64,000 nucleotides of DNA, taken from Streptomyces sp. NBC_00223. Its GTDB lineage: Bacteria > Actinomycetota > Actinomycetes > Streptomycetales > Streptomycetaceae. How positions within the stretch are numbered: position 1 is the stretch's first letter; each line of letters begins with the position of its first letter. The notes beneath the pieces are model-generated. The model saw nothing but the letters and a program-made list of their open reading frames with translations. It had not been told where the DNA came from and did not search any database. Shown here piece by piece: positions 17,413 through 25,086 of the stretch. The position numbers and the translations under genes were made by a program. The stretch is taken from the NCBI RefSeq assembly GCF_036199905.1, contig NZ_CP108109.1, forward strand, positions 4,201,501 to 4,265,500, given 5' to 3'.

Positions 17413-18432
17413 CTAGTCGGTGAAGGCGTCCCGGACCGCCCCGAACTCCTGCGTCCACCACACCGCGAGCGCGGAGGCGGCCGGGAAGAGCGGGTCGGAG
17501 CGCTGATCGCGCCGCTGGTAGCGCCAGTGCAGCATCCAGAAGTCGTTCAGCCGCTCCCACCACACCCGGTGCACGGCGGCGGCCACCTCCGCGACGGCGA
17601 TCCCCGCCGCCCGCCGGTACGCGCGGGCGTACTCCCGTACCTTCCCCAGGTCGAGACAGCCGTCCACCGGGTGCACGAAGAAGATCGCGGCCGCCCTGAC
17701 CGCTTCCTCCGCGCGCGGGCGTACGCCCAGGCGGTCCCAGTCCACGATCGCGGCCGGCTCCTCGCCGCGGTAGAGCAGGTTGAGCGGGTGGAAGTCGCCG
17801 TGCACCCAGCCGCTGACCTGCCCTTCCGCGGCGGGCGGCCGCCGGTGGGCGTGGCGCCTCAGCAGCGAGCGGCGCTCCAGCAGCCGGTGCTCGGCCAGCT
17901 CGTCGAAGGAGTCGTACGGCCGGTGTCCGCGGACCAGCGCGAGCAGTTGGTCGATCTGGGCGTGGGTACGGCCCGGGTCGGCGCTCGGATGGCGCCCGGC
18001 GTGCGCGGGCGGCTGGACCCGGGCGAGGCCGGTGTGCACCCGGCCGAGCAGGTCGCCCAGCCGCTGCGACTGGACCTCGCTGAGTTCGGTGCCCTCGCGG
18101 TGTCTGCCGTCGATCCAGGGGAACAGCGCGTAACCGTGGCCGCCGATCGTGGCGACCGTGTGCCCGTCCTCGTCCGCGAGCGGCGCGGCGGCCGGTACAC
18201 CCAGTCTGACCAGGCCCCTTGTCGCCCGGTGCTGCCGCACGATGATCCCCGGATCGGCCGTATCCGGGGCAATGTATTGCTTGAGGAAGAAAACACCCCT
18301 GGTAGTGGTGATCCGCCAGCCCTGGTTGAGCAAGCCCTGGGGGACTGGATCGCAGGTCAGCGGGGTACCCGCATGCTCGTAGCGGCGCAGCAGAGCGGTC
18401 AGCGCGGGCGGCCGCTTTGCCGTGCCCTTCAC
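17413..18432 (-). CDS. APH/CotS-fold phosphotransferase
   Basis: A 339-residue small-molecule kinase of the aminoglycoside phosphotransferase fold. The Brenner motif is complete (VHGDFHPLNLLY), followed by the metal-binding Asp motif AIVDWDRLGV; the N-lobe Lys is in GVFFLKQYI. Spore-coat CotS/YtaA-like and homoserine-kinase-like enzymes have the same plan, so the substrate is unknown and antibiotic resistance should not be assumed. It is transcribed toward the kinase gene and ends at a shared terminator. The promoter lies in the 150-bp gap before the response-regulator gene. Confidence 0.8.
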   Translation of the reverse strand: MKGTAKRPPALTALLRRYEHAGTPLTCDPVPQGLLNQGWRITTTRGVFFLKQYIAPDTADPGIIVRQHRATRGLVRLGVPAAAPLADEDGHTVATIGGHGYALFPWIDGRHREGTELSEVQSQRLGDLLGRVHTGLARVQPPAHAGRHPSADPGRTHAQIDQLLALVRGHRPYDSFDELAEHRLLERRSLLRRHAHRRPPAAEGQVSGWVHGDFHPLNLLYRGEEPAAIVDWDRLGVRPRAEEAVRAAAIFFVHPVDGCLDLGKVREYARAYRRAAGIAVAEVAAAVHRVWWERLNDFWMLHWRYQRRDQRSDPLFPAASALAVWWTQEFGAVRDAFTD

Positions 18433-18585
18433 GCGGCTCAGCGTAGATCACCAAAAGGACGCGATCACGCGGAGTGGCGCCGGGTGGTCGCCACCTGGTA
18501 ATGGCGGCCCATGATCATGTGCGCCCCGCGGCCGGGTCGCGCGCCCCCGCCCGTCCGGCGCGCCCCCGGGCCCCGCCGTATGCCC

Positions 18586-19368
18586 TCAGCGCTCCCCGTG
18601 CGAGGCGTCGCCGCCTCCGCCGCCGCCTCGGCCTCCGCCCCCGTGCGTCCGCGTCGTGTACACGTCCGCGAGCGGCGACCGCGGCTCCATCCCCAGTTTG
18701 GTCAGCAGCGACGCGACCTGCTTCTTCACGGCCTTCTCTGCCAGCCCCAGCCGCTCCCCGATCTGGAGGTTGGTCAGCCCCTCGCCGATCAGGTCCAGGG
18801 TCCGCCGCTCCACGTCCGTCAGCCCGGCGGCCCCCGAACGGGCCTCCCGGCCCGGGGAGGCCCCGGGAGCCTCGGCCTCGCCGGCCGGCCCGGTGGCGGC
18901 CCCGGCCCGGGTGCCCCCCTTCCGCAGCCGTTCCAGCACCTCGCGCGCCGCCGACGGGTCGAGCAGCGACTTCCCGGTGGCCACGGCCCTGACCGCCGCG
19001 GTCAGCTCGTCGCCGCGGATCACCTTCGGCACGTAACCGGACGCGCCCGCCATGACCGCGTCGAAGACCGCCTCCTCGTCCGCGTAGGAGGTCAGCATCA
19101 GGCACTTCACCGACGGGTCGTGCGAGCGGATGTCGCGGCACACCTCGACCCCGCTGGCGTCGGGCAGCCGTACGTCCAGCAGTGCGACATCCGGGTGTAC
19201 GGCGGGGATGCCGGCCATCGCCTCGGCCGCGTTCGCCGCCTCGCCGACGATCTCGATGCCGGAGCCGTCACCGTCCTCGCGCCCGCCGGACAGCAGGTGG
19301 TGAACGCCTCGCCTGACCACCTCGTGATCGTCGAGCAGGAATACCCGGATACTTCCGTTTCCGTCCAC
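18586..19368 (-). CDS. Orphan NarL/LuxR-type response regulator
   Basis: A 260-residue regulator. The receiver domain (residues 7-130) has the acidic pair DD at 13-14, phospho-acceptor Asp65 in VALLDVRLPD, and the Lys of GYVPKVIRG. An unusually long Ala/Gly linker precedes the LuxR HTH (LTDVERRTLDLIGEGLTNLQ, then ERLGLAEKAVKKQVASLLTK). The tail is a Gly-rich, His-containing low-complexity stretch. No histidine kinase is adjacent. It is divergent from the second dehydrogenase operon with a 320-bp gap. S. coelicolor has an orphan regulator in the same neighbourhood (SCO3818, from memory). Confidence 0.9.
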   Translation of the reverse strand: MDGNGSIRVFLLDDHEVVRRGVHHLLSGGREDGDGSGIEIVGEAANAAEAMAGIPAVHPDVALLDVRLPDASGVEVCRDIRSHDPSVKCLMLTSYADEEAVFDAVMAGASGYVPKVIRGDELTAAVRAVATGKSLLDPSAAREVLERLRKGGTRAGAATGPAGEAEAPGASPGREARSGAAGLTDVERRTLDLIGEGLTNLQIGERLGLAEKAVKKQVASLLTKLGMEPRSPLADVYTTRTHGGGGRGGGGGGDASHGER

Positions 19369-19688
19369 GCTCCCAGCGTCGCACTCCCGTGATCTCCTCG
19401 CCTCTTACGGACTGTCCGTTTCCGGGATACGGTGCCGTTGTCCCGGCGATGGCCTGCGGTAACGCGCACTTACTAGGAGATCCAAGCAAAACCGCAGGTC
19501 AGAAACTGTGCGCTACGCGTACGCAGAGGTCTTCCGTTATAGGTAACGTCTGAGTTGCAGGCCACTCGCCAGGGCACTGTCACGCCTGGCTCGGCCATGC
19601 CGCACACACCCCGTGCGTCACGTCGGACCAGGTGAGCCGCACTGGTCGCCCGGCGGATCCCGGGGGCCGGACAGACGGAGGAGCGAAC
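19369..19688. other. Divergent regulatory region, response regulator / dehydrogenase operon 2
   Basis: A 320-bp gap without a gene. It holds two perfect inverted repeats: ACGGAC-T-GTCCGT at 19407-19419, near the response-regulator start, and CGTTA-TAGG-TAACG at 19535-19548, in a locally AT-rich patch. The latter could be an operator or overlap a promoter of the dehydrogenase operon. I see no small ORF or RNA gene that I can support. Confidence 0.5.
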
Positions 19689-20864
19689 GTGAGCGTGAAG
19701 AGCACTGCCGCTGGGGGCCCCCCCGCCAAGGGCAGGGGGAGGACCACCCGCGGTGGCGCGAAGCGCCGTGGGGGCGAGCCCGGGCTCGTACAGCTGCTGA
19801 CCCCCGAGGGCGAGCGCGTCGAGCACAGCGAGTACTCCATCGACCTGACGCCGGAAGAGCTGCGTGGCCTGTACCGCGACATGGTGCTGACCCGCCGTTT
19901 CGACGCCGAGGCGATCACCCTGCAACGGCAGGGAGAGCTGGGGCTGTGGGCCTCACTGCTGGGCCAGGAGGCCGCCCAGATCGGTTCGGGACGGGCCACC
20001 CGCCCGGACGACTATGTCTTCCCGACCTACCGCGAGCACGGGGTCGCCTGGACCCGTGACGTGGACCCGCTGAACCTGCTGGGCATGTTCCGCGGGGTCA
20101 ACCACGGGGGATGGGACCCCAACGAGAACAACTTCCAGCTGTACACGATCGTCATCGGCTCGCAGACCCTGCACGCCACCGGCTACGCCATGGGCGTCGC
20201 CAAGGACGGCGCGGACTCGGCGGTCATCGCGTACTTCGGCGACGGCGCGTCCAGCCAGGGCGACGTCGCGGAGGCGTTCACCTTCGCGGCCGTCTACAAC
20301 GCGCCCGTGGTGTTCTTCTGCCAGAACAACCAGTGGGCGATCTCCGAGCCGACCGAGAAGCAGTCCCGGGTGCCGATCTACCAGCGCGCGGCCGGCTACG
20401 GCTTCCCCGGCGTCCGGGTCGACGGCAATGACGTGCTCGCGGTCCTCGCGGTCACCCGGGCGGCCCTGGAGCACGCCCGCAGTGGTCAGGGCCCGATGCT
20501 GGTCGAGGCGTTCACCTACCGGATGGGCGCGCACACCACGACCGACGACCCGACCCGCTACCGCAGCGACGAGGAACGCGAGGAGTGGGCGTCGAAGGAC
20601 CCGATCGAGCGGCTGCGCGTCCACCTCGACAAGGAGGGCGTGGCCGACGAGGCGTTCTACGCCGATCTGGCGGCCGAGAGCGACGCGCTCGCCAAGCGGG
20701 TGCGCGAGGGTGTGCGGAACATGCCGAACCCCGACACCATGGCGATCTTCGAGAACGTCTACGCCGACGGGCACGCGCTCGTCGACGAGGAGCGCGCGCA
20801 GTTCGCCGCCTACCAGGCCTCTTTCGAGGACGCGGCCGCGCACGGCAACGGAAAGGGGCACTGA
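19689..20864 (+). CDS. bkdF: 2-oxo-acid dehydrogenase E1 alpha (operon 2)
   Basis: A second E1alpha, 391 residues. The ThDP motif is GDGASSQGDVAEAF ... QNNQWAIS and the loop YRMGAHTTTDDPTRYR is intact. The GTG at 19689 follows GGAGGAG with good spacing; the first 25 residues are Lys/Gly/Arg-rich and not conserved. Annotators may call it pyruvate dehydrogenase E1alpha, but the location about 15 kb from a bkdR-linked operon and the sizes of its partners match the bkdFGH operon described in S. avermitilis (memory-based). It decarboxylates branched-chain 2-oxo acids with the next gene. Confidence 0.92.
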   Translation: MSVKSTAAGGPPAKGRGRTTRGGAKRRGGEPGLVQLLTPEGERVEHSEYSIDLTPEELRGLYRDMVLTRRFDAEAITLQRQGELGLWASLLGQEAAQIGSGRATRPDDYVFPTYREHGVAWTRDVDPLNLLGMFRGVNHGGWDPNENNFQLYTIVIGSQTLHATGYAMGVAKDGADSAVIAYFGDGASSQGDVAEAFTFAAVYNAPVVFFCQNNQWAISEPTEKQSRVPIYQRAAGYGFPGVRVDGNDVLAVLAVTRAALEHARSGQGPMLVEAFTYRMGAHTTTDDPTRYRSDEEREEWASKDPIERLRVHLDKEGVADEAFYADLAAESDALAKRVREGVRNMPNPDTMAIFENVYADGHALVDEERAQFAAYQASFEDAAAHGNGKGH

Positions 20865-20865
20865 C

Positions 20866-21840
20866 ATGACCCAGATGGCCATCGCCAAGGCCCTCAACGA
20901 GTCGTTGCGCAAGGCGCTCGACAGCGACCCGAAGGTCCTCATCATGGGTGAGGACGTCGGCCGGCTCGGCGGCGTCTTCCGGATCACCGACGGTCTGCAC
21001 AAGGACTTCGGGGAGGGCCGGGTCATCGACACCCCGCTCGCCGAGTCCGGCATCGTCGGCACCGCGATCGGTCTGGCCCTGCGCGGCTACCGCCCGGTCG
21101 TGGAGATCCAGTTCGACGGCTTCGTCTTCCCCGCGTACGACCAGATCGTCACCCAGCTGGCCAAGATGCACGCCCGCGCGCTCGGCAAGGTCAAGCTGCC
21201 GGTCGTCATCCGCATCCCGTACGGCGGCGGCATCGGCGCGGTCGAGCACCACAGCGAGTCGCCCGAGACGCTCTTCGCGCACATTCCGGGCCTGAAGGTC
21301 GTCACGCCGTCCAACCCGAACGACGCCTACTGGATGCTCCAGCAGGCCATCGAGTGCGACGACCCGGTGATCTTCTTCGAGCCGAAGCGGCGCTACTGGG
21401 ACAAGGGCGAGGTCGACACCTCCGCCGTCCCCGGCCACCTGCACAAGGCGGTCGTGGCCCAGCAGGGCACGGATCTGACCCTCGCCGCCTACGGGCCGAT
21501 GGTGAAGGTGTGCCTGGAGGCGGCGGCCGCGGCCGCGAACGAGGGCCGGAGCCTGGAGGTGGTGGACCTGCGGTCGCTGTCTCCGATCGACTTCGACACC
21601 ATCCAGGAGTCCGCCGAGAAGACCGGCCGGCTGATCGTGGTGCACGAGGCCCCGGTGTTCTACGGCGCCGGAGCCGAGATCGCCGCCCGGATCACCGAGC
21701 GCAGCTTCTACCACCTGGAGGCCCCGGTGCTGCGGGTGGGCGGCTTCCACGCGCCGTACCCGCCGGCCCGCCTGGAGGAGGAGTACCTCCCGGGCCTGGA
21801 CCGCGTACTCGACGCCGTCGACCGCGCGCTGGCGTTCTGA
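20866..21840 (+). CDS. bkdG: 2-oxo-acid dehydrogenase E1 beta (operon 2)
   Basis: E1beta, 324 residues, starting one base after the E1alpha stop. Core motifs are MGEDVGRLGGVFRITDG, PLAESGIVG, IPYGGGIGAVEHHSESPE and VVHEAPVFYGAGAEIAARI. The length equals that remembered for BkdG (about 325), whereas the operon-1 subunit is about 20 residues longer at its N-terminus. E1alpha-E1beta-E2 order is the same in both operons, so they are likely ancient duplicates rather than a recent copy: the protein sequences differ throughout. Confidence 0.94.
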   Translation: MTQMAIAKALNESLRKALDSDPKVLIMGEDVGRLGGVFRITDGLHKDFGEGRVIDTPLAESGIVGTAIGLALRGYRPVVEIQFDGFVFPAYDQIVTQLAKMHARALGKVKLPVVIRIPYGGGIGAVEHHSESPETLFAHIPGLKVVTPSNPNDAYWMLQQAIECDDPVIFFEPKRRYWDKGEVDTSAVPGHLHKAVVAQQGTDLTLAAYGPMVKVCLEAAAAAANEGRSLEVVDLRSLSPIDFDTIQESAEKTGRLIVVHEAPVFYGAGAEIAARITERSFYHLEAPVLRVGGFHAPYPPARLEEEYLPGLDRVLDAVDRALAF

Positions 21841-21850
21841 GGAGAGGGTT

Positions 21851-23257
21851 GTGACAGTCATGACCGCACAGGCACAGCGCTTTCGCGAGTTCAGGATGCC
21901 CGACGTCGGCGAGGGGCTGACGGAGGCGGAGATTCTCAAGTGGTACGTCGCCGTCGGTGACACGGTCACCGACGGGCAGGTGATCTGCGAGGTGGAGACG
22001 GCCAAGGCGGCCGTCGAGCTGCCGATCCCGTACGACGGGGTGGTCAGCGAGATCCGCTTCGACGAGGGCACGACGGTGGACGTCGGCACGCCGATCATCG
22101 TGGTGGACGCGGGGGAGTCGGCCGGGGGCGCGCCCGCGGCCGAAGTGCCGCAGCAGGCGGCCCCGCAGGGGCCCGCGACCGTGGAGCCCGAGCCGCAGCC
22201 GGAGACCAAGCGGCAGGCGGTGCTGGTGGGTTACGGGGTCGCGCCGTCGTCCACGACCCGGCGACCGCGCAAGTCGGCCACCGCGGCGCAGGGTCCCGCG
22301 ACCGCGGAACCCCAGCCCACGGCTCCGCCGGCCGCGCAGGCGCCCGCGCCCGCCGGGCTCAACGGCCACGACCGCAAGGAACGGCCGCTCGCCAAGCCGC
22401 CCGTGCGCAAGCTGGCCAAGGACCTGGGCATCGACCTGGCCACGGTCGTTCCCACCGGCCCCAACGGCGTGGTGACCCGCGAGGACATCCGCGCGGCCGC
22501 CGCGCCGCCCGCCCCGCTGCCACCGGTGGCCGCCGCCATCCCCGCCGGTGACCACGCGCGCGAGACCCGGGTGCCGATCAAGGGTGTCCGCAAGGCCATC
22601 GCCCAGGCGATGGTCTCCAGCGCCTTCACCGCGCCGCACGTCACGGAGTTCGTGACCTTCGACATCACGCGGTCGATGAAGCTGGTCCAGGAGCTCAAGG
22701 CCGACCCGGCCTTCGCCGGCCTCAAGGTCAGTCCGCTGCTGCTGGTCGCCAAGGCCCTGCTGGTCGCCATCAGGCGGCACCCCGAGGTCAACGCGGCCTG
22801 GGACGAGGCCAATCAGGAGATCGTCCACAAGTCGTATGTGAACCTGGGGATCGCCGCGGCCACCCCGCGTGGCCTGATCGTGCCCAACATCAAGGACGCG
22901 CACGACAAGACGCTGCCCGAACTGGCCGCCGCCCTCGGCGAATTGGTCGGCACCGCGCGCGAGGGCAAGACCTCGCCCGCAGCGATGCAGGGCGGCACGG
23001 TCACCATCACCAACGTCGGTGTCTTCGGCATCGACACCGGTACGCCGATCCTCAACCCCGGGGAGTCCGCGATTCTCGCCTTCGGCGCGGTCCGGGAACA
23101 GCCGTGGGTGCACAAGGGGAAGGTGAAGGTCCGTCAGATCACCACCCTGGCGCTCTCCTTCGACCACCGGCTGGTCGACGGCGAACTCGGCTCACGGGTG
23201 CTGTCCGACGTGGCCGCGATCCTGGAGCAGCCCAAGCGGCTGCTCACCTGGGCATAG
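21851..23257 (+). CDS. bkdH: 2-oxo-acid dehydrogenase E2 acyltransferase (operon 2)
   Basis: E2, 468 residues: a single lipoyl domain (Lys in VEVETAKAAVELP), a Pro/Ala/Gln linker, a subunit-binding domain (PPVRKLAKDLGIDL, then PTGPNGVVTREDI) and the catalytic domain with HxxxDG (FDHRLVDGELG). The GTG at 21851 has GGAG six bases upstream; an ATG at 21860 is also possible. The linker segment after the lipoyl domain contains VLVGYG, which the operon-1 E2 shares. A strong terminator follows within 20 bases, so the operon ends here, without E3. Confidence 0.94.
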   Translation: MTVMTAQAQRFREFRMPDVGEGLTEAEILKWYVAVGDTVTDGQVICEVETAKAAVELPIPYDGVVSEIRFDEGTTVDVGTPIIVVDAGESAGGAPAAEVPQQAAPQGPATVEPEPQPETKRQAVLVGYGVAPSSTTRRPRKSATAAQGPATAEPQPTAPPAAQAPAPAGLNGHDRKERPLAKPPVRKLAKDLGIDLATVVPTGPNGVVTREDIRAAAAPPAPLPPVAAAIPAGDHARETRVPIKGVRKAIAQAMVSSAFTAPHVTEFVTFDITRSMKLVQELKADPAFAGLKVSPLLLVAKALLVAIRRHPEVNAAWDEANQEIVHKSYVNLGIAAATPRGLIVPNIKDAHDKTLPELAAALGELVGTAREGKTSPAAMQGGTVTITNVGVFGIDTGTPILNPGESAILAFGAVREQPWVHKGKVKVRQITTLALSFDHRLVDGELGSRVLSDVAAILEQPKRLLTWA

Positions 23258-23276
23258 CGCCCTTCGGCGCGAAGGA

Positions 23277-23312
23277 ACGGAGGGCCGGACGTGTGGACGT
23301 CCGGCCCTCCGT
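23277..23312 (+). terminator. Terminator of dehydrogenase operon 2
   Basis: ACGGAGGGCCGGACG (23277-23291) pairs perfectly with CGTCCGGCCCTCCGT (23298-23312) across a six-base TGTGGA loop, 20 bases after the E2 stop. A 15-bp stem of this strength is a convincing terminator. Confidence 0.88.
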
Positions 23313-23360
23313 CTGCGTGTTGACCGTACGGGCCCGCCGGTCTGTGCTGCCATCGGCCGT

Positions 23361-23555
23361 ATGGTCGTCTCCGTCTCCGTCGTCCTGTTTCTGGCGCTCA
23401 TGGCCGTGCTGCTGATGCGCAACCGGTCGCTCAAGCCGAGCCACGCGGTGCTCTGCGCGCTGATCGGCTTCTGCCTCGCCTCCACCGGCCTGGCGCCGAC
23501 GATCCAGTCCACCCTGGTCTCGACGGCCGACCTGGTCAGCACCATCAGGCCCTGA
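23361..23555 (+). CDS. Small two-helix membrane protein
   Basis: A 64-residue hydrophobic protein. Helix 1 (VSVVLFLALMAVLLM) is separated by RNRSLKPSH from helix 2 (AVLCALIGFCLASTG), with a polar tail ending TADLVSTIRP. I recognise no function; similar short proteins occur in streptomycetes, some encoded on mobile plasmids. It lies alone between a terminator and a DinB-like gene. The ATG is preceded only by GGCCGT, so ribosome binding looks weak. Reading frame and hydrophobic pattern argue that it is real. Confidence 0.65.
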   Translation: MVVSVSVVLFLALMAVLLMRNRSLKPSHAVLCALIGFCLASTGLAPTIQSTLVSTADLVSTIRP

Positions 23556-23710
23556 CCCCGCCGCCGCTCAGCCACTCGGCGCGCCCAACTCCCGCACGAA
23601 GACATCGGCGTGGGCGCTCGCCGGTACGCTCGATGCCCCCTGGTACGTTCCCCCCACCTTGCCCATGCCCGCGCTGTCCCACAGCGGCAGGCGAAAGGAC
23701 CGGTGGACCG

Positions 23711-24241
23711 GTGACGATCGAGCACGGCTGGCAGAGCCTGACGCTGACCCTTTTCCGGCGGGTCCGCCGTGAGTTCGTCGCGGCCGTCGAGGGCCTGACC
23801 GACACCGCTCTGGAGCATCGGCTCACCCCGGCCACCAACAGCGTCGGGTGGCTCGCCTGGCACATCGCCCGGGGCCAGGACCGCAATCTGTCCGAGCTGA
23901 CCGGCTTGCCGCAGCTCTGGCTGACCGACGGCTGGGCGGACCGGTTCGGGCGCCCGGCCGATCCGGCCGACACCGGATTCGGTCACTCGGCCGCGGCGGC
24001 CGCCGCCTTCCGGAGTCCCGGCGGGGCCACGCTGCTCGCCTACCAGGAGGCCGCGCACGGCATCGCCGAGCGCTGTCTCGCGGCCGCGCCCGACGGAGAC
24101 CTCGGGCGGGTGGTGGTCAGCGTCACGCTGGGGAACGCGCACAGCGTGGCGGACCGGCTGGGCGGCCAACTGGACGACTGCTTCGCCCACCTGGGGCAGA
24201 TCGCGCTGTTGGAGTCGCTCAGGGCCGGGGACCCCAGGTGA
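23711..24241 (+). CDS. DinB/DUF664-type mycothiol-transferase-like protein
   Basis: A 176-residue four-helix-bundle protein. The motif WLAWHIARGQDRNL carries the first metal His of the DinB/DUF664 superfamily, and the C-terminal helix has DDCFAHLGQIALL with another. Family members use mycothiol or bacillithiol as thiol cofactors. The GTG at 23711 is used because the conserved start (WQSLTLTLFRRVRREF) follows it. Its last 23 bases overlap the convergent signal-peptidase-like gene. The substrate is unknown. Confidence 0.78.
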   Translation: MTIEHGWQSLTLTLFRRVRREFVAAVEGLTDTALEHRLTPATNSVGWLAWHIARGQDRNLSELTGLPQLWLTDGWADRFGRPADPADTGFGHSAAAAAAFRSPGGATLLAYQEAAHGIAERCLAAAPDGDLGRVVVSVTLGNAHSVADRLGGQLDDCFAHLGQIALLESLRAGDPR

Positions 24242-24938
24242 CGGTGGGGGTGGGGCGGGGGGTGCGGCGGACGCGGCGGGTGCGGGACCAGAGGACGAGG
24301 GACGTGACCAGGGACGCGAAGGCGGTCAGCGCGGCCAGGAGCATCACCACGAAGTACGGCACCAGCGCGTTCACACCGGGCTGGGCCCGGCCGATCACCT
24401 CTGCCACCGGGACGGTTCCGTCGTGCTTGGACAGGTGCATGCGCGAGTCGACCGAGTCGGTCCGGTCGTCGGCGAGCAGGAAGATCCGCCCCTGCGGGAC
24501 CCGTATGTCCACGGCATACGGGCCGTTGGAGACACCGCGGTAGAGATACGGCTCGTCGACGTCCTCGCCGTTGACCTGGAGCGGGCCGCCCGCGCCCAGG
24601 ACGACATGGTCGCCGCCCACGCCGATCACCCGCCGCAGCGTGTTCATGGGGTCCGGGTTCCAGCCCGTGATGGAGACGTAGACCACGTCCCCGCGCCGGA
24701 CGCCGGCGCCGCCGCCCTTCCGCACGGCCACCTCGGTACCGGCCGGGAAGGTCGGCCGCATCGTGCCGCTGGTGGTCCGCAGCACCTTGTACCGCTCCCG
24801 CGACAGACCGAAGGCGCCGCCAGCCACCAGCACGCCCACCAGGGTGATCACCAGGGCGACCACCAGCTCATGGCGCACCGGCCGCGCCGCCGCCGGAACC
24901 TCCACGCCCTCGCCCACGTGCTCTTTCGTGTCCGACAC
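24219..24938 (-). CDS. Signal peptidase I homologue with altered catalytic dyad
   Basis: A 239-residue S26-family membrane protein. Helix 1 (LVVALVITLVGVLVAGGAF) precedes box B, read here as TTSGTMRPTF: the nucleophile Ser of the usual SGSM is Thr59. Box D, usually KRVIG with the general-base Lys, reads RRVIGVGGD, with Arg102 in place of Lys. Box E (LADDRTDSVDSR) is intact and a second helix lies near the C-terminus (FVVMLLAALTAFASLVTSL). It keeps the fold but may not cleave signal peptides. GTG 24938 follows a GGGAAGGGCGGG; longer starts would put Arg-rich junk in front. It overlaps the convergent gene by 23 bases. Confidence 0.82.
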   Translation of the reverse strand: MSDTKEHVGEGVEVPAAARPVRHELVVALVITLVGVLVAGGAFGLSRERYKVLRTTSGTMRPTFPAGTEVAVRKGGGAGVRRGDVVYVSITGWNPDPMNTLRRVIGVGGDHVVLGAGGPLQVNGEDVDEPYLYRGVSNGPYAVDIRVPQGRIFLLADDRTDSVDSRMHLSKHDGTVPVAEVIGRAQPGVNALVPYFVVMLLAALTAFASLVTSLVLWSRTRRVRRTPRPTPTVTWGPRP

Positions 24939-25009
24939 GTTCCCGCCCTTCCCCCGCCGCCCGCTCACCGGGCGGCATCCGGAGGGCATCGTAGGGCCGC
25001 CTCCCGGAA

Positions 25010-25041
25010 CGTCCGAATCGCGGACCGTCCGAATCGCGGAC
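25010..25041. repeat. Perfect 16-bp tandem duplication
   Basis: CGTCCGAATCGCGGAC occurs twice head to tail (25010-25025 and 25026-25041), followed by a further CGTC. Each unit contains an inverted repeat GTCCG-N5-CGGAC. It lies between the signal-peptidase-like gene and the GntR gene, just upstream of the GntR promoter region. Confidence 0.85.
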
Positions 25042-25054
25042 CGTCTTACGCCGG

Positions 25055-25086
25055 GATACATGTTGTATCTATGATGTGCGCATCAT
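25055..25086. promoter_or_regulatory. Two adjacent palindromes over the gntR start
   Basis: GATACA-TGT-TGTATC (25055-25069) is a perfect inverted repeat of the kind bound by FCD-type GntR proteins, and ATGATG-TGCG-CATCAT (25071-25086) follows after one base, running into the start codon. Both are AT-rich islands in GC-rich DNA. Autoregulation of the gntR-MFS operon is the likely role. Confidence 0.6.

Noticed and set aside
17413-18432. Aminoglycoside resistance gene
   Set aside because: The fold matches, but the wider APH/CotS/homoserine-kinase group shares the motifs; no resistance context is seen.
15674-18454. 926-codon open frame on the minus strand
   Set aside because: It lies opposite a clear kinase gene and in another frame of the phosphotransferase gene; composition is the Arg/Gly/Ala bias of GC-rich antisense frames and no motif is seen.
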